Below, one piece after another: positions 1 to 8,683 of a stretch of 51,545 bases of DNA. Position numbers and translations under genes: made by a program. Position 1 is the first letter of the stretch, and each line of letters begins with the position of its first letter. The notes below the pieces were generated by a model, which did not search any database, was not told where the DNA came from, and saw only the letters and a list, made by a program, of their open reading frames with translations. This DNA comes from an uncultured Lentisphaerota bacterium (GTDB taxonomy: Bacteria > Verrucomicrobiota > Kiritimatiellia > CAIQIC01), in the NCBI GenBank assembly GCA_903889245.1, contig CAISWQ010000047.1, positions 1 through 51,545 on the forward strand. The letters are read 5' to 3'.

Positions 1-87
1 CCACCACACCCACCCTGTGACATGACCACCCTCTTCCAACCATCCACCCGACCCCCCAAGTGGTGCACTTGGTCCTTGCGCCCGCGA

Positions 88-160
88 CCTTGGAAAAGGC
101 GGAGGGTGGTTTTTCCAAGGCTTGGAAAATTTCACGGCCGGTTTTCCAAGCCTTGGAAAA
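88..160. repeat. Phased TTCCA-N5-TGGAA dyad cluster, two full sites plus a decayed one
   Basis: Full dyads are centred at 120 and 151, 31 bp apart. A right half-site (TGGAAAA, 91-97) would be centred at 88, 32 bp upstream and in register, so it looks like a decayed third copy. The cluster ends directly against the ROK kinase stop codon at 161-163. Nothing else is recognisable in 1-87. Confidence 0.9.
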
Positions 161-1264
161 TCAGCCGAGCTTGGCGAGGGCGAAGGCATAGGCGCCGATG
201 GCGACGGCCTCGCTCGTGCCGAGGCGCGACATGCCGACTGCGGTGCGCGGCATGGGGTCGTAAGCGATCTTGCGGCTGGTGCCGGGGATCACGATCTCGC
301 GCTTGTCGCCCTTGAGGAACGCGGCGCGCTGCGCGCTGTCCTCGAAGTTGAACGCCTGCTGCACGAGCCGGCGCATGTCACCTTCGGGCTTGTGGAAGAC
401 ATCGTTCATCGCGTCCACGAGCGGCTGGAGGAAAAGCGCGCTCGCGCCGGAGACGCCGCCGCCGACGACGACGAGCGAGTCCACGAGCGTCACCGCCTGC
501 GCGATCGCGTCGCCGGCGACCTCGCCGAGCTGGCGGAAGGCCTCGATGGCGGCGGCCTTGTTGCCGGGGGCCTTGCCCATGCCGATGTCGTAGATGACCT
601 TGGGCTCCGGCGCCTGCTCGAAACTCGTGCCGTTCTTCGCGGCATAGACGCGGCGGACGGCACGGATGCTGCAACCTTCCTCGGCATTGACGTTCGGATC
701 GAGCTTGTTGCGCAACAGCCACGCCTCGCCAGCGCAGATGTTGTCGCCCAGGAACAACTCGCCGTCGCGGGTGATGCCCGCGCCGAAGCCGGTGCCGAGC
801 GTGACGCCGAACAGGTTCTTGTAGCGCTTGGGGCTGCCGGCCTGCGCGAGCGAGTTGTTGACCGCGGGGAGGAACCCGGCCATCGCCTCGCCATAGACGA
901 AAAGGTCGCCATCGTTGTTGATGAAGACCGGGATTTTGAATTTGTCCTCGAGCATCGGGCCGAGCGCGACGCCGCCGCGGAATGCGGGCAGGTTCGGCAG
1001 ATCGCCGACGATGCCGGCGGTGTAATCGGTCGGGCCGGGGAACGCGAAGCTGATGGCGACGGGCGGCGCGGCGAGCTTGGCCTTCACCTGCTCGAAGCCC
1101 TTGACGATATTGCCGAGGCAGCGTTCGAGGTTGTCGGCCTCGGTCGGGACGTAGATGTAGTCCATCAGGATTTTGTCGCCCTGGATGGCGGAGAACTTGA
1201 GGTTCGTGCCACCGGCGTCGAGCGTCATCACGATGCGTTCATCATTCGCGGTGTGGAGTTTCAT
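161..1264 (-). CDS. ROK-family sugar kinase (glucokinase-like)
   Basis: Predicted cytoplasmic ATP-dependent sugar kinase of 367 aa. The N-terminal phosphate-binding motif LDAGGTN (about residues 15-21) opens an actin-like fold. FPGPTDY, the NNDGD segment with the likely catalytic Asp, GVTLGTGFGAG and VVVGGGVSG follow in family order. The classical ROK zinc motif CxCGxxGC is not seen, so this is a divergent member, slightly longer than the usual 300-330 aa. It lies 54 bp downstream of a FucP-like transporter on the same strand, so an uptake-plus-phosphorylation pair is likely. The substrate cannot be told from sequence. Confidence 0.85.
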   Translation of the reverse strand: MKLHTANDERIVMTLDAGGTNLKFSAIQGDKILMDYIYVPTEADNLERCLGNIVKGFEQVKAKLAAPPVAISFAFPGPTDYTAGIVGDLPNLPAFRGGVALGPMLEDKFKIPVFINNDGDLFVYGEAMAGFLPAVNNSLAQAGSPKRYKNLFGVTLGTGFGAGITRDGELFLGDNICAGEAWLLRNKLDPNVNAEEGCSIRAVRRVYAAKNGTSFEQAPEPKVIYDIGMGKAPGNKAAAIEAFRQLGEVAGDAIAQAVTLVDSLVVVGGGVSGASALFLQPLVDAMNDVFHKPEGDMRRLVQQAFNFEDSAQRAAFLKGDKREIVIPGTSRKIAYDPMPRTAVGMSRLGTSEAVAIGAYAFALAKLG

Positions 1265-1272
1265 GCTGGCCC

Positions 1273-1325
1273 CGTTTCAAGTTTCAAGTTGCAGGTTTCA
1301 CGTTTCCGGTTTCAACTTTCAGGTT
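1273..1325. repeat. Degenerate GTTTCA/TGAAAC word repeat
   Basis: About seven imperfect copies of a 7-10 base word (GTTTCAA, GTTTCAC, GGTTTCAA) fill the gap between the transporter and the kinase. The transporter stop codon (complement of 1319-1321) lies inside the repeat. Read on the other strand it is the TGAAACC word that separates gatC and gatA at 25190-25290. Confidence 0.7.
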
Positions 1326-2467
1326 GTCGCCGGCTTCTTGCCGCCGCGCAGCGAGATCACCAGCAGATAGGCGAAGCAGGCGGCGGGGACGACGAAGGCG
1401 AGCGCGCCGAACTTCATGTCCACCATCTGGCCCATCAGCAGCGGCACGATCGCGCCGCCGGAAATCGCCATGCACATCAGGCCGCTCAACTCGCTCGCGC
1501 GCTCCGGCTTCTCCTCGACGGTGATGGAGAAGAGCATCGGCCAGATATTCGCGAAGCCGAGGCCGGCGGCGATGACGCCGACAATCGCGAGTTGCTTCTG
1601 GCCGGTGGCGAGCAGGCCGGCGCCGATCACGCCGAGCAGGGCCGAGAGGCGGAAGAAATTGCGCGGCGTCATCACGGAGACCACGACGCCGCCGAGGATA
1701 CGGCCGATGGTCAGCAGGCCGAAGAACATCGTCGGCCCGAACTTGTTGGCCGCGGCTTCTTCGAGCCCGATGCCCTTGAGCAGCGGCAGGAGGAACCGCG
1801 CCATGCAGACCTCGGCGCCGACGTAGAGGAAGATACCCAGCACCGCGAGCGCGAAGACCGGCTCCTTGAGCAGGCCGAGGCTCGACCCAATGCTCGGCGG
1901 CGTATCGGCCTTGGTCTCCTCGACCTTGATCAGCATGACGCCGATGAAGGTGATGACCATCAGGCCGCAGAAGAGCGGGAACGCGCCGCGCCAGCCCATG
2001 CCCTGGAAGATGGCCAGCGCGGTGATCGCGCCGACCAGATAGGTCGAGGCCGTGCTGCCGATGCCCTTGATGCCCTGCGCGAACGCGAGGTTACGGCTGT
2101 AGGCGCCGGCGGGGCTGACATCGCGCATGATCGGGTTGCCCGCGACCTGCAGGAACGTGGTGCCGACGCCGAGGGTGAAGATGCACGCGAGCAGCATCGC
2201 GTAGCCCGGTTCCATCAGGCTGGGGATCAGCATCGCCGCCGCGTTGAGGCCAAGGCCGAGCAGCAGCAGTTTCTTCTTGCCGATGCGCCCGGCGAGCAAC
2301 CCGCCCGGCACGCTGCACACCGCGAACGCGATGAAGACGAAGAACGAGAGCAGCGTCGCCATCACGTTGGTCAGGCCATACTGGGTCTTGACCGCATCGG
2401 ACAGCGGGCCCATGGCGTCGGCGACGCCCATCACGAGGAAGGCCAGGAAGATCGGCAGTGTTTTCAT
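1319..2467 (-). CDS. MFS sugar permease, FucP/GluP-like
   Basis: Inner-membrane sugar importer of 382 aa with about 12 hydrophobic segments, probably sugar/H+ or sugar/Na+ symport. The GRIGKKK loop after helix 2 and the overall pattern match the FucP-like (glucose/galactose/fucose) branch of the major facilitator superfamily. The start at 2467 is preferred over an upstream ATG at 2503 because AGGAG sits about 10 nt before it and the protein then begins directly with the first helix. It is followed by the ROK kinase on the same strand. The sugar is unknown; fucose would fit the fucosidase nearby. Confidence 0.85.
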   Translation of the reverse strand: MKTLPIFLAFLVMGVADAMGPLSDAVKTQYGLTNVMATLLSFFVFIAFAVCSVPGGLLAGRIGKKKLLLLGLGLNAAAMLIPSLMEPGYAMLLACIFTLGVGTTFLQVAGNPIMRDVSPAGAYSRNLAFAQGIKGIGSTASTYLVGAITALAIFQGMGWRGAFPLFCGLMVITFIGVMLIKVEETKADTPPSIGSSLGLLKEPVFALAVLGIFLYVGAEVCMARFLLPLLKGIGLEEAAANKFGPTMFFGLLTIGRILGGVVVSVMTPRNFFRLSALLGVIGAGLLATGQKQLAIVGVIAAGLGFANIWPMLFSITVEEKPERASELSGLMCMAISGGAIVPLLMGQMVDMKFGALAFVVPAACFAYLLVISLRGGKKPATT

Positions 2468-2616
2468 CGGTTGCGTTGCTCCTATGGTTGCTAGCCGCCC
2501 CACACGCAGGGACGGGCGTTTTTGTAGGCGAGCACGCCGCCCAAAGCAAGCGCGATTCCGAGGCCGGAAACCATTTCGGCCTTGACCAATTTCGCGTGGC
2601 CTCCAATGGTTGCGCC

Positions 2617-3546
2617 GTGAAGCGCCGCTCCATCCTCTGGGCCACCCTGCTGCTCGTGACGTTGTTGCTCCTCGCCTGCAAGCGCCCCCTGGTGCAGGGC
2701 GTGAGCGACTTCATCGCGCGGCACTACGCCAAGCAGACCTTGCACGCCTGGGGCTTGCCGGCGACGGCGGAAAACCTGGCGCTCTATGACGCCATGCACG
2801 CCGCGCCCGTGACGCCACCTTGGCCGAAGAGCGCTGCCACCAACGGGGTGTTCGCCGGGGAGTGGTCCTACGAGCAACTCTGGGCGACCCGGCCGTTGAC
2901 CATCGGCATTTATAGCCAGGACCCCTATGATGCGGTGCGCTTCCGCCAACAGGTGCGCATTCCACCGGACCTCGGCGCCCGCCTCCGCCTCGACATGCTC
3001 AACACCGAGGGCGAGTTTCTCGCCGCCTTGACCACGCACGACATGGTCTTCTTTTGTGGCCACGCCAATGTCGGCCGCGGTTTTTTCTTTGCCCCCGACC
3101 GCGGTGGCCGCGGACTGCTGCCGTTTGGGAACGAACTCATCGCCATGCCCGGCGGCTATCGCAAACCCACCGACACCGTGATCGGGACGGCGGGCCGCGA
3201 CCTCCTGCTGGTCAGCCGACCCGCGACAGCCCTCGCCCAGTTTCCCGTCCGCTGCAAAGTCTTCTGGTGTTTGACCTGCCGTTCCGATGCCTACTTCCGG
3301 GACTTGTGGCGCACCCGCTATCCACACTGCCGCATGGTCACCACCCATTACATCTGGAATCTCGGCAACAACGTCCGCGTCCTCGCCGGGTTGGTGGAGG
3401 GGTTGGAGCGGCGACAACCGCTGGCGGCCATCATCGCGCACATCAACGCCACCTGTGCGGGCGATGTCCTGCTCGGCCGCGTCTCCGAGTGCAGGGAGTT
3501 CGGTAACACCACCAACCTCCCGCCGCGCCTGCTGGCCCTCCACTGA
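2617..3546 (+). CDS. Putative lipoprotein with caspase-like (clan CD) His/Cys motifs
   Basis: Protein of 309 aa from a GTG start. The frame is open back to 2458, but only this start puts KRR and a hydrophobic stretch ending LLLLAC (Cys21) at the N-terminus, a lipoprotein-type signal. The body has two hydrophobic strands each followed by a candidate catalytic residue: VFFCGHAN (His149) and VFWCLTC (Cys218/Cys221). That spacing and pattern recall the His/Cys dyad of CHAT, gingipain and caspase folds. This is an inference from motif layout; the family was not recognised outright. It is divergent from the FucP-like gene, with 149 bp between the starts. Confidence 0.6.
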   Translation: MKRRSILWATLLLVTLLLLACKRPLVQGVSDFIARHYAKQTLHAWGLPATAENLALYDAMHAAPVTPPWPKSAATNGVFAGEWSYEQLWATRPLTIGIYSQDPYDAVRFRQQVRIPPDLGARLRLDMLNTEGEFLAALTTHDMVFFCGHANVGRGFFFAPDRGGRGLLPFGNELIAMPGGYRKPTDTVIGTAGRDLLLVSRPATALAQFPVRCKVFWCLTCRSDAYFRDLWRTRYPHCRMVTTHYIWNLGNNVRVLAGLVEGLERRQPLAAIIAHINATCAGDVLLGRVSECREFGNTTNLPPRLLALH

Positions 3547-3842
3547 CCGGCTCCGGCCAAGCGGCCGTGCCGTCACAACCGCGCATACTGTTCGCCTTCC
3601 TGATGAATGACAGCGGATAGTTTCAGGGCGGCGGTCCCGCAGAAACGGCCTGTGGCGGCGGATGGTTTCGAGGTGGGCGGTGGCCACATCGGCGAACAGA
3701 CTTTTCTCCGCGTCGGTTCCGGTCTCAGGCAGCACGCTGCCCAAGGCAGACTGATCCTAAGGCCAGAACCGTTTGGGCTTGCCGGGAAAACGCTCGCAAA
3801 TTTTTGCAAACCTTGGACAATGCGGCGTACGCGGAGCCGGAC
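3547..3842. other. Non-coding gap before the exeA-like gene
   Basis: No convincing gene was found in this roughly 300 bp. A degenerate relative of the dyad half-site (CCTTGGACAA, 3811-3820) lies near the right end, and the ribosome-binding site of the next gene (GGAG, 3833-3836) follows. Confidence 0.5.
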
Positions 3843-4652
3843 ATGTATCTGGACTTCTATCAACTCAAGGAAGCGCCCTTTCATGTGACGCCTGATCCGC
3901 GCTTCCTGTACTTCTCGGCGCGCCATCGTGAGGCCTTTGACTTGTTGCGCTTTGGCATTGAGCAACGCAAGGGCTTTATCGTACTCACCGGCGAGGTTGG
4001 TTCCGGCAAGACCACGCTGACCCGCGCGGTGCTTGCCAGCCTGCCGCCCAACATCCGCTCTGCGCTCGTGCTCAATCCCTTGGTCACCGCCACGCAGCTA
4101 TTGCGGGCCATACTGCGCGATCTCGGCCTGGATGCCCGCTCGCGCGATCGCCTGCATTTGGTCGGCCAGCTTAACGAACACCTGTTGAAGGAGGCCGCTG
4201 CCGGCCGCAACGTGGTCGTGTTTCTTGACGAGGCCCAGGATTTTGCGCCGGACGTCCTGGAGAATCTCCGCTTGCTGTCGAATCTGGAAACCGACCAGCA
4301 CAAGCTGTTGCAACTCGTGCTGATTGGCCAGCCAGAACTCAAGGTGCGCCTGCGCGAACCGGAACTGCGCCAACTCCGTCAACGCATTCTGGTGCGCTGT
4401 GAACTGCGGGCGCTGACGGCCGAGGAAGTTGGCCAATATCTTGCTTTTCGATTGCAGGTGGCGGGTGCGCCGGAGCCGTGGCTGTTCGAAGAGCCGGCGG
4501 CGCGGTTGATCCACCGTCAGGCCGAGGGGCTGCCGCGGCTGGTCAATGCGCTGGCCGACCATGCGTTGCTCGCCGGCTATGTGGCCCGTGTACCGCGCAT
4601 CACCAAGGCCGAAGTAGAGCGGGCGATTGAAGACTTGGGAGATTGGTCATGA
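3843..4652 (+). CDS. ExeA/GspA-type AAA ATPase
   Basis: Predicted 269 aa ATPase of the type II secretion ExeA class, which with GspB helps assemble the secretin through the peptidoglycan. The N-terminus (FYQLKEAPFHVTPDP) is typical of the family. Walker A is GEVGSGKTT and Walker B is VVFLDEAQ, followed by the sensor segment LIGQPEL. No C-terminal peptidoglycan-binding domain is present, so it is a short form. The chosen ATG has GGAG 6 nt upstream; an earlier in-frame ATG at 3804 has no such signal. Its stop overlaps the start of the next gene (ATGA), so the two are probably co-translated. Confidence 0.85.
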   Translation: MYLDFYQLKEAPFHVTPDPRFLYFSARHREAFDLLRFGIEQRKGFIVLTGEVGSGKTTLTRAVLASLPPNIRSALVLNPLVTATQLLRAILRDLGLDARSRDRLHLVGQLNEHLLKEAAAGRNVVVFLDEAQDFAPDVLENLRLLSNLETDQHKLLQLVLIGQPELKVRLREPELRQLRQRILVRCELRALTAEEVGQYLAFRLQVAGAPEPWLFEEPAARLIHRQAEGLPRLVNALADHALLAGYVARVPRITKAEVERAIEDLGDWS

Positions 4653-5398
4653 GTTTGATTCAAGAAGCCTTGCATCGTCGTAATGCGGAATTGGGCAAGC
4701 CCATGCTGGCCTCGGTTTCGCCTTCTCCGCCACCGCTGCCCCCGCCGCCTCCGCCGGCCGCGCCGGAGCCAACCCGTAAGCCGGGCTACGGCAAGATCAT
4801 CCTGCTGGTGTTGCTTGTGCTTGGGCTGTGCGGCTATGGCGGCTGGTATTTCTTCCTGCGCACGCCGGATAAGCCGACGCCGCTTGCCGCCCAACCACCA
4901 CCTGTTACCAACCAGCAGATCAAGGTGAGCGTCGTACCAGCCGCAACCAATATCGTGGTGCAAGCCAAGGCCAAACTCGAAACCACCGTTACTCCGGAAC
5001 GTACCGAACTGGTATCCGGCAAAACAAATAGCGTCGCCACGCCGGCCGAGCCTGCCACTCCGCCTGTTACCAAGGTGGTGTCCGCAGCCGTGCCGGTGGC
5101 CACCAATGAGCCCCCTCCCGCAGTCGTGGCCAAGGAAGCGCCCGTAGTCCCGGCAACACCAGTGACACCCTTGGCGGAACCAAAACCTGTGTCGCTGCCT
5201 GTTCGTTGGCCCAAGTTGAACATCACCGGTATTATGGGGCGCAGTGGCGGGGAGACCGTTGCCTTCATCAATGGACAGATTCTGAAGGTAGGCGATACCA
5301 TCGCAGAGGCGCGCATCCTATCCATCGCCGAGAATGGCGTGCAGATGGTCTTTCAGGGCGAAACCAATGTCCTTCGCGTGGGCAAGGGTTCACCATAG
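4649..5398 (+). CDS. GspB-like type II secretion assembly protein
   Basis: Predicted 249 aa single-pass inner-membrane protein. It starts MSLIQEAL, typical of GspB partners of ExeA. A proline-rich cytoplasmic stretch (about residues 25-45) precedes one transmembrane helix (about 50-70), then a long low-complexity Pro/Thr/Val periplasmic linker. The C-terminal domain (about 185-249) with the NGQILKVGD and GVQMVFQGE segments resembles the T2SSB domain. The 4-bp overlap with the ExeA-like ATPase supports a GspAB-type unit. Confidence 0.8.
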   Translation: MSLIQEALHRRNAELGKPMLASVSPSPPPLPPPPPPAAPEPTRKPGYGKIILLVLLVLGLCGYGGWYFFLRTPDKPTPLAAQPPPVTNQQIKVSVVPAATNIVVQAKAKLETTVTPERTELVSGKTNSVATPAEPATPPVTKVVSAAVPVATNEPPPAVVAKEAPVVPATPVTPLAEPKPVSLPVRWPKLNITGIMGRSGGETVAFINGQILKVGDTIAEARILSIAENGVQMVFQGETNVLRVGKGSP

Positions 5399-5475
5399 AG
5401 ACATCACCATAAAGCGCCGTTGACAGGCGCACCCTCCCTTGCCATCATGCGCGGCACATTTCAAAGGCGGGCGTG

Positions 5476-6924
5476 ATGAATACAACGCAAAGTCGTCGGT
5501 CCTTTCTCAAATCCACGGTCGTTGGCGCGGGTGCGTTGGTGGCGGCGCGCGTGTTCGGTGCGCCCGCGATCCTGCCGAACCGCTCGCCCAGTTCACAACT
5601 GCGCATCGCCGTCATCGGCTGCGGCGGACGTGGCACCAGTTCGCATGTCCCCGCCGCCGCGGCCGAGCGCCTTGTGGCCCTTGTGGATCCCGACGACAAG
5701 GGCCTCGCCAAGGCGCTCAAGAAGGCCGGCTCGCAAAACAAAATCCGCACGTTCTCCGATTACCGGAAACTCTTCGATGCGATGGGCAAGGAACTCGACG
5801 CGGTCTTCATCGCCACGCCGAACTATCATCATGCGCTACCCGCGCTCATGGCAATGCAGCGCGGTATCGGCGTCTACGTCGAAAAGCCGCTGACCTATAC
5901 CATCGGCGAGGCGCGCGAGCTCGCGGCCGCCGCGCAGAAGTACAAGGTCGCGACGCAGATGGGTAATCAGGGCCACTCCAGCGAACACTATCGCCGCCTA
6001 TGCGAATACATCTGGGCCGGCGCCATCGGCAACGTCACCGAGGTTCACCACTGGTGCAACCGCTCCAACGGCGGCGTCGGCCCGCGTCCGCCGCCCGCAC
6101 CTGTGCCAGATGGCTTGCACTGGGATGAGTGGATCGGCCCGGCGCCCTACCGCGACTATCACCCCGACTCGGTCAAGGTCGAGCATGGCAAGACCAAGAT
6201 CGTCCCCTTGCATCCGCATGAATGGCACAACTGGCACGACTTCGGCAACGGCTCGCTCGGCAACATGGGCTGCCACATCATGGATGGCGCCTTCTGGGCG
6301 CTGAAGGTCGAGCATCCGACCAGCATCGTGGTCGAGGAAATGGCCGGTGGCAGCGCCGAGCGTTATCCCATCGGCACGCGCATCCGCTGGGACGTGCCCG
6401 CCCGTGGCGCGATGCCGCCCGTGAAGATTTATTGGTGGGACGGCAAGCGCACCGGCATCAAGAACGCTGGATCCGATGCCGAGGACACCGCCGACAGCGT
6501 CTCCAAAACCGCGCGCAACCGCCCGCCGCTCGTCGAGAAACTGGAGAAGGAATACGGCCGCGACTTCGGCGGCAACGGCACCTTCTACATCGGCGACAAG
6601 GGCCTCATGTACACCGGTTGCTATGGCGAAGGCGTGCGTATCATCCCCGAGGACAAGCACAAGGCCTTCCCCATGCCGCCCGCAAGCATCCCGCGCATCA
6701 AGGGCAGCCACTTCGGCGACTTTATCCGCGCGTGCAAGGGTGGCCCGCCTGCCTGCTCCGCCTTCGACTACTCCGCGCGCCTGACCGAGTTCGCGCTGCT
6801 CGGCTGCCTGGCCATCAAGGCCGGCCCCGGCAAGAAAATCGAGTGGGACGGCCAGCAATGCACCAATCTGCCGGAGATCAACCGCTTCCTTAACCGCCAG
6901 AATCGCGCCGGCTGGCAGGCCTGA
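5476..6924 (+). CDS. TAT-exported Gfo/Idh/MocA-family oxidoreductase
   Basis: NAD(P)-dependent sugar oxidoreductase-like protein of 482 aa. The N-terminus has a twin-arginine signal (SRRSFLK, hydrophobic VVGAGALVAA), so it is probably exported folded with its cofactor. A Rossmann fold begins at IAVIGCGGRG, and EKPLTY is the conserved catalytic-lysine motif of the family. PVC-group genomes carry many such paralogues near carbohydrate genes. ATG 5476 is chosen over GTG 5473 because AAGG lies 8 nt upstream. It is followed by a structured non-coding element. Confidence 0.9.
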   Translation: MNTTQSRRSFLKSTVVGAGALVAARVFGAPAILPNRSPSSQLRIAVIGCGGRGTSSHVPAAAAERLVALVDPDDKGLAKALKKAGSQNKIRTFSDYRKLFDAMGKELDAVFIATPNYHHALPALMAMQRGIGVYVEKPLTYTIGEARELAAAAQKYKVATQMGNQGHSSEHYRRLCEYIWAGAIGNVTEVHHWCNRSNGGVGPRPPPAPVPDGLHWDEWIGPAPYRDYHPDSVKVEHGKTKIVPLHPHEWHNWHDFGNGSLGNMGCHIMDGAFWALKVEHPTSIVVEEMAGGSAERYPIGTRIRWDVPARGAMPPVKIYWWDGKRTGIKNAGSDAEDTADSVSKTARNRPPLVEKLEKEYGRDFGGNGTFYIGDKGLMYTGCYGEGVRIIPEDKHKAFPMPPASIPRIKGSHFGDFIRACKGGPPACSAFDYSARLTEFALLGCLAIKAGPGKKIEWDGQQCTNLPEINRFLNRQNRAGWQA

Positions 6925-6954
6925 AGCGCGGTCGTGGCGTTCGTAGATATCCTT

Positions 6955-7100
6955 GTTGAACCGACGCTTCGCGTCGGTTCAACGGGGGCGGCTTACCAGC
7001 ACCTTGTTGGCCGCGAAGCGCGGCACAACAAGGCTGCTGCACCGGATGCCGCCCTCCCAAACAGGAGTTTGGTCGGTCGGCAACCGGTGAGCCGCCCCCG
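6955..7100. ncRNA. Candidate multi-armed structured RNA or folded DNA element
   Basis: A 13-bp hairpin (6955-6967 with 6971-6983) is followed by a closed multi-arm fold. Helix P1 pairs GGGGGCGGCT (6984-6993) with AGCCGCCCCC (7090-7099). Inside it, arm P2 (7002-7033) has 14 pairs, one bulged A and a 3-nt loop. Arm P3 (7040-7089) stacks CACCGG/CCGGTG, GCCG/CGGC and CCAAAC/GTTTGG around an AGGA loop, with internal loops between. The helices are symmetric, so the strand is unknown. No known RNA family was recognised; a mobile palindromic element is the alternative. Confidence 0.55.
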
Positions 7101-7133
7101 TTGGGTGTACCGTTTCAGCAGTTCGCTTCCTGA

Positions 7134-7177
7134 AATAAAAACACCAAGACCGGAATGTGGATACATTCCGGTCTTGG
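7134..7177 (-). terminator. Rho-independent terminator of rpsT
   Basis: A perfect 14-bp stem (7144-7157 with 7164-7177) has a 6-nt loop. On the minus strand it is followed by a T-rich tract (TGTTTTTATTT). It lies 20 bp beyond the rpsT stop codon. Confidence 0.85.
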
Positions 7178-7197
7178 CATCTGGACGGCAGGCCGCG

Positions 7198-7467
7198 TTA
7201 TTTGGCGGCGAGGCCGCGGACGCGGTTGGCCGCGCGGGTCTTGCGGCGCTGCGCGGTGTTCTTGGTGATGATGCCGCGCTTGGCGAGCTTGTCGAGCATC
7301 GAGCAGTAGGCTTTGTATTCGGCCGTGCCCTGCTCCGCGTTCTTCTGTTCCACCGCGCCGAACAGCTTTGCGCGCTGGGTCTTCAAACCGGTCTTCGCGG
7401 ACACGTTCCGGGCATGACGCTTGACCGCCTGCCGCGCTCGTTTGGCTGCACCTTCAATGTTTGGCAT
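7198..7467 (-). CDS. rpsT: Ribosomal protein S20 (bS20)
   Basis: Small-subunit ribosomal protein of 89 aa that binds 16S rRNA, with the usual length and start (MPNIEGAAKRARQ). It is rich in Lys, Arg and Ala, and helical. The TKNTAQRRKTR segment near the C-terminus corresponds to the conserved S20 tail. AGGAG lies 7 nt before the ATG. It is a single-gene transcript: its own terminator follows, and an AraC gene lies 80 bp upstream on the same strand. Confidence 0.96.
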   Translation of the reverse strand: MPNIEGAAKRARQAVKRHARNVSAKTGLKTQRAKLFGAVEQKNAEQGTAEYKAYCSMLDKLAKRGIITKNTAQRRKTRAANRVRGLAAK

Positions 7468-7547
7468 CGTTCGCTCCTGCTGGTGAAAAAAGCGGGCGAG
7501 ATAATACGGGCCGCCCCCCGAATGTCAACCGCGATTTCAGGCGCAGG

Positions 7548-8579
7548 TTAATTCACCGTCATCCGTTTGCCGCGCCAGCGCTGCGGGCTGCAGCCCAAGT
7601 GGCGGCGGAACACCGTGGCGAAGTACTGGCTCGTGGCAAAGCCGCTGTCGAGCGCGATCTGCGTGATGGCCGTTTCCGGCTCGGCGCGCAACCGGCGCGC
7701 GGCGTGGTCCAGGCGGCAGCGGATCAGGTATTGCATCGGCGAGAGATTGGTCAGGCTGCGGCAATGCGCGACGAACTGCGTCAGGCCGACGCCGCAGTGC
7801 GCGGCGAGCGCGGGCAGCGACCACAGTTCGGCCAGGCCCGCCGGATTGGCCGCCAGGTCCTTGAGAAACAGGTCCACCGTGCGCCGCCGTGAGATCAAGG
7901 CTGGATCGGCGCGCCGGGACTGCGCGCGCAACGCCTCCAGTAAACTCAACAACAGGTGGTTCAGGTGAATCAACAAACAGGAGTTCACACGCTCGCGACC
8001 ATAGCGCTCGACGCACCGCGCCAGCTCGGAAAAATTGTGCGCCAGTTCCGCCGTGCCACGCCAGACGGGATGCTCGTTCAGGCGCAGCTTGTCGGTCAGC
8101 TCCTTGAGGTCGGCGGGATCAAGTTGCACCCATTTTGGCCAGCGCCACGGCTGGTTGGGCCGGCGCACGCCAACGTCGAGGATCAGCCAGTGCAACCGGC
8201 CGGGACCGAGGTGCGGGTCGCCGAGCCGGTGCAGTTGCCACGGCCGCGTGATCGTCAAGTCGCCGGCTTGCAGCGTGAATTTTTTCCCGTCTACGATGAA
8301 CGGCATGGCGCCGGTTTCGAGCCAGACGATTTCGATCCCCTCGTTACGATGATCCTCCAGGCCCCAGTCCGGCTGGCCCCACGCGTCCCAGTGGCCGAGG
8401 CCGGTGAGGCCGGGCAGCAGTGCCGCCGGCAGTTTCCGGCCCGGATAGTGACCGTGCGTCAGGGCATGGAATTTGATTTTGCCGGCGGCGACCGCGGCGA
8501 GCTGGGGCCGGCAGGAGTCAATGCGGTAGGTCTTGCTGCCCGCGTGATAGATCGGCGGCCGTGGATGTGCCGAAGCCAT
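7548..8579 (-). CDS. AraC-family transcriptional regulator
   Basis: DNA-binding regulator of 343 aa. The N-terminal part (about residues 40-150) looks like a cupin sugar-sensing domain (IEIVWLETG, GDLTITRPWQLHRLGDP). The C-terminal 100 residues hold two helix-turn-helix units, ending with the AraC signature (ALDSGFATSQYFATVFRRHLGCSP). It is divergent from the RhaM-like/symporter genes with 104 bp between starts, so control of that cluster is likely. The effector is unknown; a deoxysugar would fit the context. Confidence 0.9.
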   Translation of the reverse strand: MASAHPRPPIYHAGSKTYRIDSCRPQLAAVAAGKIKFHALTHGHYPGRKLPAALLPGLTGLGHWDAWGQPDWGLEDHRNEGIEIVWLETGAMPFIVDGKKFTLQAGDLTITRPWQLHRLGDPHLGPGRLHWLILDVGVRRPNQPWRWPKWVQLDPADLKELTDKLRLNEHPVWRGTAELAHNFSELARCVERYGRERVNSCLLIHLNHLLLSLLEALRAQSRRADPALISRRRTVDLFLKDLAANPAGLAELWSLPALAAHCGVGLTQFVAHCRSLTNLSPMQYLIRCRLDHAARRLRAEPETAITQIALDSGFATSQYFATVFRRHLGCSPQRWRGKRMTVN

Positions 8580-8683
8580 GCGCGTTCAATATCCACCGGC
8601 CCCGGAAAACGCAAGACGGATTCCGCCCGCCCTGCTAGCATGGCCGCGTTCACTTTCGAGCGGGCTGGCTCACGGAGGACACG

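Noticed and set aside
122-2494. Very long open frame opposite the ROK kinase and transporter genes
   Set aside because: Its product is rich in Arg, Glu, Ala and His without family motifs, and it lies antisense to two clearly real genes. GC-rich codon bias makes such shadows common. The same holds for other long antisense frames, such as those opposite the hydrogenase and atp genes.
3571-3744. Possible short coding remnant on the minus strand before the exeA-like gene
   Set aside because: The frame runs on as a shadow of the upstream lipoprotein gene, and no motif or start signal supports it.
6955-6983. Integron attC-like site, since GTTGAAC and GTTCAAC border the hairpin
   Set aside because: The order of the core sites is reversed compared with attC, the stem is perfect rather than bulged, and no integrase or cassette genes are present.
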